64,000 bases of DNA from Mytilus edulis (Eukaryota; Mollusca; Bivalvia; Mytilida; Mytilidae). Below the pieces are notes generated by a model. The model was not told where the DNA came from. It worked only from the letters and a program-made list of their open reading frames with translations, and made no database searches. The translations under genes were made by a program, and so were the position numbers. Positions 17,639-29,600 of this stretch are shown here, piece after piece. Where the stretch lies: NCBI RefSeq assembly GCF_963676685.1, contig NC_092355.1:71763176-71827175 (forward strand), written 5' to 3'. Every line of letters begins with the position of its first letter. The stretch's first letter is position 1.

Positions 17639-20600
17639 CTGAAATACAAATAGATGAAATAGAGGTCATAGAGAGAAGAACATCATGAATATTAATCTTC
17701 AAAAATGTTTCATTTCTGTTACACAAAAATATGCAATTAACACTAACAAACGATCGATATACTTTTAAGTTATCATTTCGAATTGTCTTATTTTGTTAGC
17801 ATATGGTCGATGCGAACTATAGTTATAATGCCGACAATTAAAAAGTAATATGAATGTAATGCGATTAATTTGAATTAACATACCAAAGAACAGAAAATAA
17901 AATAAATGTGATGTAACAAATCTTACCCTTGTATTCCCCCAAAAGTCAATAAGGTTTTTGTCGAGATTTAGCATACTTAAAAGCCAGTAGACGCCTTGGT
18001 CTCCCGAAAGCGTCAACTGCAAGGCAGACATCTGGTATACATTCAAAGTTCCAATGTGCGATCCATACATGTGGTACCGGAAAGTTAGGCACATATTAGA
18101 GTCTGAATTACATATAAATAAAACTGAAATACTGAACAGTACCAAGCACTTTAACTGCCCATACTTCTCGGACACAAAAGATTTTAAAAAAAATATAAAG
18201 TACATTATGTTGGCATCTGAGGCCAAATTCAAAATGTGTCGCTGTTTATTGATTGAAATACATTATTTGATTTAGCATTTACTTCTTAAATTCAGATTTA
18301 TATTTATATAAGATCCTGTCAAATGATTTTATATTAACTAATGTTTTTTTCATGTTTTTGGGGCCTTAACAATAGAGTTATTCAAATAATTATCAAACTT
18401 CTCACCTATATTTAAATCCTGTGATAACAGTCTTGCTGTTGCATTGATAGCTGCTGATGAAGCTTCCAAATAATAATAGAATGATCCTTGATAGGCACTG
18501 CATGGACCGGTGTTAGTGCTAGGTGTTTTGCCCTTCAAAATGATAAATAAATATTCAAATGATAAACATACCTATACCAATCAAAATAATTCCGATGCAT
18601 ATTGTAATTATAATACCCGATTGAATTTTTAAACTGACGTTGTTTCTTCTTTACACTTAAACATGTTGATGATATCAGAAGCAGCTTTTCAATGTGCACA
18701 AAATTAATACATCTGTTTTATACCCAAATTCATTGTATTTGCGAATTAAGTCGACATTTATCCGATCTTCGAAGTGCAGATTCAGAATCAAGTCTATGGA
18801 AGTCCGTCACCCATACTTTTAAATTTAGAAATTTATTCACAAGTTAGAACTAAAATTGTGCTACTTGTGATGTACATATTTTTGGATTTACACGTTTTAT
18901 AATTATTATTTTTTTAAAAAAACAGAGTATATACCAATTGTCATTAGAACATTATTCTCCTACTATAGGTCAGAACCGTTTGATTATATATGACCTTATC
19001 AATATGCCGATGATTTGGTTTGGTTGCAACATTATTGAAGTTATACGCTGGTTTTTTTTACAAATTATATAAATGTGTTGTAAAAATAAGATCGTTGATT
19101 TCCATTTTTATTAAGGTGTTATTGTTACTTTTATGGATAGTCACAAGTGTAACTGAGAGGAAAATAAGTGTACACACAATCGTATTCTTCTAATGTTCAT
19201 TTTATTAAGAGTATTAAAGAAATACTAGAACAGCTGTCATGGCGAGCATATCGAATACATATTTTATAAAGATATTTGTTTAACGATTGCGTATCTTCGA
19301 ATGCTTAAATAGGATTGTTCCGATATCATTTTTACCTTAATTTTCATTTCGAAAGAAGATCTTGCCGAAACGGCTTTTATGACCTACTAATTAAGAAATA
19401 ATTCATGGCTTCGTAAAAGAGGGACGAAAGATACCAAAGGGACAGTCAAACTCATAAATCTAAAACAAACTGACAACGCCATGACTAAAAATGAAAAAGA
19501 CAAACAGAAAAACAATAGTACACATGACACAACATAGAAAACTAAAGAATAAACAACACGAACCCCACCAAAAACTAGGGGTGATCTCAGGTGCTCCGGA
19601 AGGGTAAGCAAATCCTGCTCCACATGTGGCACCCGTCGTGTTGCTTATGTGATTACAAATCCGGTAAATAGTCTATTTCGGTAGGTCACATTCATGAAAG
19701 GGAAGGGGATTGTAGTTACGACGTAAGGAACATATCCGATATCATTTGTGAAACGGTTATTCCATAACAGTCAACCAACTCGTGATGGCGTCCGTAAAAT
19801 TTACGAAGGGATGATTTCAACTTCACCATTTGGAACTCTTGGTTTAATAGCTTCCTTGTAAGCAGCAACCCTCTATCAAGAAAATCATGATAGGAAATGC
19901 AAGCACGGGAATATCGTATCAATTGGGAGATATATACCCCGTATGCAGGTGCTGCTGGAATGTTGCTACTTAGAAATGGAAAGTTCACAATTGGAAAGCT
20001 GAAATCATCTCTTTTGTCGTAAAGTTTTGTTTTCAACCGACCCTCATTATCAATTTCTAGATGTAAGTCAAGATATGAAGCCGACTTAACTGTATCTGTA
20101 GTATCCTTTATCTCTAGTTCGATGGGATAGATGCGTTCTACATAGTCACCAAATTTTGAATTGTTTAGTGAAAGAACATCATCTATATAGCGGAAAGTAG
20201 AGGTAAAGGACATTGCTAACTTCTTATCTTTCTTCCTAAGAAGTTCCTGCATAAAGTCAGCCTCATAATAATAAAGAAACAAGTCGGCAAGTAGAGGGGC
20301 ACAGTTTGTTCCCATTGGAATGCCGACAGTCTGTTGAAAAACACGTCTTCCGAACATAACAAATATGTTGTCAATCAAGAAATCAAGCATCTTGATAATA
20401 TCAGTTTCAGAGAATTTTTTGTTTGAATCGGAGTGATTCTTTACAAAGTTGGATTTATCCCTCCCTAAGACAAGATACTTGTATCTACGTTGGCCATTCT
20501 TTTTTATGAAGCAAAGTAATACCAACTCTTTCAATTTGTCTTTTAGTTTGGAATGTGGAATGCTTGTGTAAAGAGTAGAAAAGTCGAATGTTTTAATACT

Positions 20601-23600
20601 GTTACAAGATGAAAGAGAGTTAGATTGTATGTACTCTAAAAGATCTTTGGAATTTTTAAGTATCCACATCTGATTCACGCCACCTCTAGAATAGGCAGTT
20701 TCACAATAACTTTGAAGCCCGTATTTGATTGCTGATAAAATAGATGTTAATAATTTAGAAAGAGGTTTCGTAGAGCACTTGGAAGACCCAGCAATATACC
20801 GTTGTTTGTAAGGACACTTATGTAGTTTCGGTATCCAATACAGTGATGGAAGATCCAGTTCTTCATCTTTGGTTGAAATTCCAAAGGAACATAGAACAGA
20901 CCTATGATTATCCAGGATTTCCTCTTTGGTAAGTGTCGTGAGGGTATATGTTGAGTTTCCAAGTGAATTGTCAATACCTAATTCGTTTATCAAGAAGTTA
21001 ATGTAATGTCTTTTACACACACAAACGATATGTTATTAGGGGCTTTATCAGCGGGGACAACAACATATTTGTCATGGAGGTCGGATAGGTCTTTTGCAAC
21101 ATTTGGGTCTTTAAAGATATACTGATTTTACCACGGGTTAACACTTTGTGCTGAATAATTTACCACGAGCGATAGTGAATGATAAAATATCGGCATAAAG
21201 GTCAAACCCGTTGCAAAATCAATAAACATTCAAGCCACTTCGAGTTACTTCTATGCTATAAGTGTGTGATAACATTTTGTGAGGGAATTCGATTTTTGCT
21301 AAACCACTGTTAATTTGAACGTACTTTATGACAATACCACCATACCAATCAGAATGATTTTTTTGCAGTCTTCCAAGAAATGATTTACTTTGTAGTCACG
21401 TATTATTTGTGAAACATTTATATTTTAAAAGGGCGAATGTTCTGTATAAAGTTAATAAGTATGTAGACTTTCAAAATTTCTATTGCCGTAATACGCAAAT
21501 GAAAGATATAAAAACTATACCATTACAGAACGACATGTTTATGAAATGAAAGCAAACTTTTTGGTTGACAAATTTTTATTCGATATTGTTAAATAATGAA
21601 CTTAAAGGCGCTCGAATGAATAAACACACTTTTACATTGACAAAAAAAAATGGAGCAACCATGCTTTGACTATTTACAATAACGTGTATAGATAGATTTG
21701 CATAAATTTAAATCAGTTTTACTTTTATTTGAAAAAAAAATTGTTTCTTAATGTTTCCGTGTTGTGATTAATTTCAGTTTCACATTCGTGCAATTTCCCA
21801 TATAATTCTTATATTCATACGTCATCATTCATTTACATCGGAAAAAGCATATAACGTATGAGTATGTTCAGAACAGCCCAAACAATATATTAAAATTCCA
21901 ACACGGATGTGTTCTAAAAGCGTTTGAAGTACGTCATATTAGAATGTGCATTTCACATGCATGAATCACGGGGTCGTAAGAAAATTTACAGCTTGAACAT
22001 TTTTTTTTATAGAACTGCAATTCATATTCTTATGTATAATCTTAAATATACACTAGTTGTTATATTATATTTGATTTTAGTCTCTGATAAAGTGATGTCT
22101 TATTGGCATCTTGATCACATATTCAATTTTTACAATTTTAGAGATGGCAAAATTTAAAATACTATTATATATTAATTCCAATAAAATTAATAAGTAAATT
22201 TGCATACACTTTGTGGACAAAAATCATGCGGGTAGGAGGTAAATTTCATTTCTTATTTCTTTATATTTTCTTTTGTTATGTGTTCTTCATATGTAAAGTA
22301 ACAAAAACTTTATATGAAGAGTCCTGTATACTTTCAAAACTTTTATCAAATTCTAATATCATATTTTGTTCTAATTGCTAAAAGAACCAATCATAAGAGT
22401 AAGTAGCAAATGACACATATTCTCTCTTTCAGACTACTAAATTGCCTTCGCTTCCTTGGCAATTTTTGATGTGCCCATTAAAAGAAGTTTCCAGGAAAAC
22501 ATTGGGACCCTGGCCTTTAAGCTTATTTGCCTTGACTACCATCAACATCATAGTGGGTAATCTCTAATGAATGGTAATTATCTAAAGAGCAAAAATGCCG
22601 ACATCTATAGATTACCTAGGCTGTATTTGTCAAAACCTTTAGGCATTTTTGGTCATCAAGGCTCTTTAACTTCGTATTCTATTTGGCCTTTTTAACTTTG
22701 TTTGATTAGGGCGTTACTAATTGGTCTTTTTTAAATTAAAGGAAGTGTGGGGAGATTTTAGAAGGGCAGGCGAGCGGAATTCAAAATCTATCAATTGATT
22801 GTAATTGGCTCAAAATAAATTTATCAAAAATTGGATTAATGATTATGGTGCATCTACGTCATGGCAAAACATTACGTCATATAAATGAAAACTGTCAAGC
22901 TGTAGAATATTCCGTTACGTGAAATACTTCAAATTAGATGATCGTCTTGAACATGCATTACATATTTGCCACTAAACATTAAGCAACCATTTATGTATTC
23001 CAGCCAGTCAAGATGGCGGTTAACTACTTAGTAACGGCATGCCAACTGTAAATTTGATGATAAATATATGCAAGTTTTAAGAAAATGTTTATCGGAAAAT
23101 TATAAGGATTCACCTAGTTTTTGAGTGGTTATTGATGTGTTAACTGGGTCGCAGACTCACAAACCTGATATATTTTTTTTTCAGTTTGTGAGTTGATCGC
23201 CCGTTTACACACCAACTACATCTAGATGTATCGGTTTAAAAAATGAATAGATTAATTTAGGATTAGTATGAATTGTGGATTTCCTGATTGTCATTCCTTT
23301 CCTCTGAAACTCTTATAAACATTAAATCTCCGCACTTGCTGCTCATGATTTATATGTCGCGCGAAATTAATTTTAATTAGATTGTTCCTTTGAATCCTTG
23401 GTAGCAAATGTTTTAAAACAATCTAACTTTTGCTTCATTAATTTTTAGTTATAATGATTCTTAAAATTAAATTACCAGATTTTACTGCTGATGGTAACAT
23501 AATGATCGAATCAACTAGTCTAAATAACATAGTAATTGCCGTCATATGCATATTACTTACCGAATTGCGGGTCCAATCAATGTCATCAAATATATCTTGC

Positions 23601-26600
23601 TGAAGAAAGCAGTTTGGATCGTCTTCGATTTCAAAATCACATTTTAGACCTCCCAATTCACATTTAAGAACTAAAAACAAATATATCTTAATTTTCTATT
23701 ACATTATGTGAAAATTAATAAATATTCTAAACATTAATGTCAATTTCATTATAAATTTGATACACCAGTCTTCCACCTAATAAATTATTTAAAGGAAATG
23801 ACACTTAGACATTTCGTGTATATAATGTTCGAGCAGGAATCAAGTCAGATGTACCGTTGTTCGTCTATTAATGTTTTTGCATATGGTTGAAATACTATTT
23901 TTGTGTTTTGGACTGAACTAAAATGATGTGACCAATCTATGTTGTATTCAAATATCAAACTGAGCATTATGAACGGTCAATTAAGAACATGATCATGATG
24001 ATAGCAAAGTAAATACTAGACCTGTAACAAGTTAACCATGGAATAGTAAAATTACGAAAAGACAACATTGTAAGGAAAACTAGAACGACATACAGAGTTT
24101 AATTAGCATAGCATGATTTCGTTTCAAATGGTTTATTTCTTTGAGATGGCTTTCAGTTATTTCACGCATTTTCTATATAGTTTATTATGTTGTGTCTATA
24201 ATGTTTTTATGTGTCTGTTTACCTTTTCCTTTTTTTGCCATGGCGTTGTCAGTGTATTTCCGAATTTGAATGTCACCCTGGTATCTTTTAACCCTCTTTT
24301 TATAATAACTTTGGATAGTTTCTACGTGTTTGTCATCTATGATATCATAATCAAGAGCTAAATAGTTATACGTTAATACGTCAGACGCGTGTTTCGTCTA
24401 CATAAAACTCTTAAGAGCATTGAGGACTCTAAATTCCAATAACTGTGCCAAATACGGCTAAGGTAATCTCTAGCTGGGATAAGAACATCCTTATTTTTTC
24501 GAGAAATTCAAAGTTTTGTTAACAGGAAATAAAAAAAATGACCATATAATTGACAACGAAGTGCTGACTACTGGGCTGGTGATACCCTCGGGAACGAAAC
24601 GGCCACCAGTAGTGTTCTCGTTTGTTTTAATTTTGGATTTTATTGTCCTGCATGTACACTTGTATTTATACTTAAATGTCCTCCGTCTGAGACCTTGTTC
24701 GTGGTTGCAATAAATTTTGACCTCTAATATTTTCCATAAAATTAACACCAGAAAACGTGACAATATCATGTTTTCTTGAACACAAATGTCTCTTCCTTGT
24801 TATCAAGGGACGTCTAGCGTACACGAACTTAATCCTGGTATTCAAATAATTATTCTTATGTTATGTTGTCACAACAGTGTCCTTAGATGACAGTTGATCG
24901 CCCCAAACATGTTGAATCATGCCGAAGTATGTTTATGCTATTCCAAGGCAAGACCATGCAATCAAGTAGATGTGTTGGTTGCTATCTGTTATTATTCTTT
25001 TTGTTTTCTTTCCGATTTTTTTTTTCTGATCGTGCTCTTTTGGATTGTTTCACATTTTTATATCCTGTGGACTTGGATACTTCATTTTACGCTATGGTCT
25101 ATGCTTACTATTGAAGGCCTTACGGTAATCTGCAAAGGTTTGCCCTTAGTTTTCAATTCATTAATAACACACTCCGACTCTCAAAAAGCTGTGAATAATT
25201 TTACAACACTTCAAAGAATTCATATTCTGAAATAATCATAGTATTAAATAGATGTGATTTCCAACGAGAAAACTCTTCACAGGAGAATACATGACACTTA
25301 AATTAACAACTATAAGTCACCGTATGGCCTCTAACAATGAGCAAAGCCCATACCATAAAGTCAGCTGTAATAGGCTTTGTCTATTTGTTTTCAAATTTAC
25401 CTTCACAATTGAGTCCTGTAGATCCACTTTTGCAAGTGCAATTGTAAGCGGGACCATGAAAACTGCAACTGCCGTTATTTTTACAAGGAGAGCTGGAACA
25501 CGGAGTTACTACAATTTTTTTAAAGATTGAATGAAGACGCAAATAAAAGCATAGGTACTCAATATTGCTTAAGTGTTAGCTAATATGTTAAACTTAAGTG
25601 AACTGTTCAGTTTGATCTTGTCATATCATTGTTTACCGAATGAACAAAAACAAATGATCACAATTATGGTAATTAATATGGACACTCCAATAGCAAATGA
25701 TATTTATTTGGGCTTCATATGGGATATGGATATGACTCATACATATTAACACACTATAAAAGTCCCATATAAAACAATGACATTAAGCTATACTTTAATA
25801 ATTGTTTTCATAAGATTCCAAATCTGGATATAGATCTAAGGCCGTGTTCACATTGACCTAAATTCGGTGTTGTGTTAGTGTAACTCACACATAAACTAAA
25901 CATAATTACGTTCCCATTGATAAAACTCAATGTTAACATGTAGTTTAAATCATGTTTTGTCTACATGCAGTCGATAGTCGATGTAGGCCTTGTTTAGGTT
26001 ACGTGTTCATAAAACTAGACATTAAGAAATTTAATTTTCCCATGTATATTTAAAAAAGAAACGATTTTTATATAAAATTGATACTTATAACACTTATTAA
26101 TAACGTTTTTTACGGAAATATTTGTCTAAACTTGATATATTTATTTGTTATAAAAACACTTAACGTAGCATTATTAGCCCCTTATAAAGATTCATCCATC
26201 ATCATTGCCGAACGAACATATGGTTCATTTAAAAAGGTCTTCCCGAATTGACTGGACGTACACAGTGACAGAAATATTTGCCACTGGTCTTTACTTAAAC
26301 AACGATTCATTCATAAATGCAAAAAAAACAACATTGCTCCTCCCTTTTAAATACTCCTTGGAGAAAAAAATACCATTTGAAACAAACAGAAAATATAGAA
26401 ATGTAGTGATCCTTAAATCTTTTTCTTCGTCTGTAAGTACGCTGATGCAGCCTACGTTTTTAAGGCGTAATCGAGACATCTGTAAACTACTGCAACTAAT
26501 CCAAAATTACTTTCTTAAAGCAGTAACCACTTTAAACAAAAAAAGGGGGGGTGTTGTGTCAGAATTTTTTCTCGCGCGAAAGAATATATTTAGTTTTTGT

Positions 26601-29600
26601 TTCGATGATACCCATTCAATATTTAACACTATAATATGGGAAAACTTGGGATTCAGAATATTTGTTCATTCTAATCATCTGTATGACCCGATTTTTTTTT
26701 TAATCAAATTGTGGAAAAATCCATCCCCCCTTTTTTTTTAAAGTCAAATGGTCGTTCCCTAACTGCTAGAAAAGTTGTTCGAACATTTGAATTCGGTTCT
26801 ACGTAATGAACATTTAAATGACATATAGTTTACAAGACATTAGTGTGAACAGATCTTATGTACAGGTAGCTAAACAAGGTGTATAGATGTGAACAAATTT
26901 AATGTGAAACTAGTCTACATTACATTAAAGCAAATGTAAACATGTTTACTGTACACGGCGTTTGATGTGAACACGGCTTAAGATAACAATCATCAACTTT
27001 CATGATAAAAAAAACCAAGAATACATGAAGGGTCCTGTTTTCGATATATAAGACCAATAAGACCACGAACATTTGGCTGGATGTCATTCTCTAATAATAT
27101 CATTCATACACTTAACATTCAGCATTTTTCTTTCCAAAACAAATAAAAAATAGCAAGGATTTTAATTGTTAAATTTTTAAACATATTAAAAATGACATTT
27201 CAAAATATGTATTCAAATTATAGAAATTTAGAAACAAGAGGCGCGAACATCCTTAGTTCGTTTTTAATAATTGATAATGTTGACGCATTCAGAATTTGAT
27301 CCTTTTGGAATTCAAGCGGTTTCTTCAATTCATATTCGTTATTTTGATTTGTATCTTCTTAATCGAATTAAAGGCTTTAATATCGGTTAATAAAACTACT
27401 GAAGTACTGAACATCGGTTGACCGCAAGTTTTGGGGGTTGTTCACAAGCACTTGTTTCGGAAAAAAATTACATCTTAATACCTAAAAGTAATTTTAAGGC
27501 ACAAAGGTATATTTTACTTCTGAAACAATTTCCTGTGGGTATGATAAATAAATGTCAGGGAATTCAATCTCACCGTAATATATTTTATATTATAGTGATA
27601 TACTCATTCTTTTATCAGTATACTCTGATTTCTTGTTATATATTAAATTAATATTTGTATAACAAGTTATATATAATTTCATCCATTTGTATATAATTTA
27701 CGTCTACTATTCTAATGATAGTGAAGTGCAAGTGTATGGTGGACACTCTTCTGTAATATAAGTTTTTCTTACAGATTGGATTTGAGTAGGCATTCATATT
27801 TTCTGCGTTTGTTGTTAAACGTACTTGAAATATATCTTCCGCATGCGTGAACACATGTTTTCTATATTCTTGATTTATTATTGACATACATGTATATGTT
27901 TCTCACGACAAAACATGATCATATCATTTATCTATGTTCTTTTATTTTCATGAATATTTATTGAAAAGACTAATATATTTATAACAAGCGGTAAGTAATA
28001 TTGTTATTGCACTCGAGAATATTCGCGTAGTTATGCAAAATACGTTCGGTCATCGGTCAAAAACGCAAGTCACGTGGATAAATTTATCTGCGGTAACATA
28101 TCACCGAAAGGCATCACGGTCAACCACGGTAAAAATGGCTGCGTCAATTAATTGACTCATACACAACAACGTTTCAAGTTATTGAAGAAACTTTACATGA
28201 TACTATGTGGATTCATTTTTTTCGTGGATATTAGATTTCGTGGTCTAGGTAAATTTGCATTCATTCCTTTGGAAAATTTGCCAATCGTTGAACATTTGAA
28301 TTTGGGGTCCCACTGTTCCTAGAAGATCCACGAAAATTTGTACCCCAAAAAAATAAGGAATCCACATACTTTAGAATACTTTCTTACTTTGACATTGGTT
28401 TCCAGATGTCTCTGCTTTACAGGAACATGTATACGTTGAATCTTTTATACTACATGTTCCATTGTTTAAACAAGGAAAACTTGAACATGGTGTGACTGCA
28501 AAGAAATTCAAAATTATACAATTATTTTAACATTGTAAATCGAGGCTTTTCTAAAATCTTTTTGGTGATCGTGTACAGAAGATAACAATATATGCAATGG
28601 ATTTAAAGTTTTGCCTTATTTGAAAGGTATGAATTACAACATCAGTATGTCAGTCAAAACCATTTTTCCCTAAACAATAATTCATTAAACTTCCACAAAC
28701 GAATACTATTGATTTATTACAGTTAAAATGGCAAATTTGTATTAAATCTGATGTATTTTGCTTTTATTACTGTCGGGTTTGTTTTTTCACAAGTTGGTCT
28801 CAAAGCCTGCATTTATAATGTTAGACATAACATAAAAACTGTAGCTGTAGTAAGTCGAAACTGTATGGATAGAATCTACGCGTTACATTTTGATTGTTTG
28901 CATCAGAGAACGAGTTTATACTATAGAAATCTTAAACTTGAGAAACACAAACGCCTCCAAAACCAGCTTTAATAAAACTTCAGTTGAATTTTGCCTGTTA
29001 GAGATGTTGATACTACTCTTGGTATTTTAGGATACTTTTTACCGCACCAAATTGGTGACTAAGTGATCATGATATAATGTTTATTGGGGTCTGTTAATAT
29101 GTGAAAAAATATACTTGAATACCGATTGGAAAGCTCAAAAATCATAACCTTTTGTTTGAAACGAAAACTTAATGTATGTAACAAGTTCAGATTTCTATTT
29201 CGTGTTTGTTTGTTACGAATGGTGGATTGTCCATTATGCCACTTCACTCGGGCATTCATTTGATATTTTTGTAAAGATTGTGTTGGTGTTGGTTGGTGTG
29301 GATTGTTGCGGTGATGTTTGCATGTGATTTACTTGTTTTTGTTTGTGTCTCTCTTTGATTTTTTTATGTATTAAATTTTCTTTTCCTGGCAGAATATCAT
29401 GAATGTGAAAAACAATATAAACAAATTGTATAAATACCATCACAACTTGCACCTGAGAATCCAGCAGGGCAACGACAAGTGTACATTGGATAGGTGGTAT
29501 TGTATATACAGGTCGCATTATTTAAACAATCTACTCCTGAACATGGTGTAACTAGAGTAAAGAATAGGTAAATGCTTACGTTAAAAATTGTCCATTTGAT

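Noticed and set aside
26205..26741. 178-codon frame inside the Harbinger-like element
   Set aside because: No recognised domain, low-complexity end, and lies wholly within a mobile element. Kept as part of that element only.
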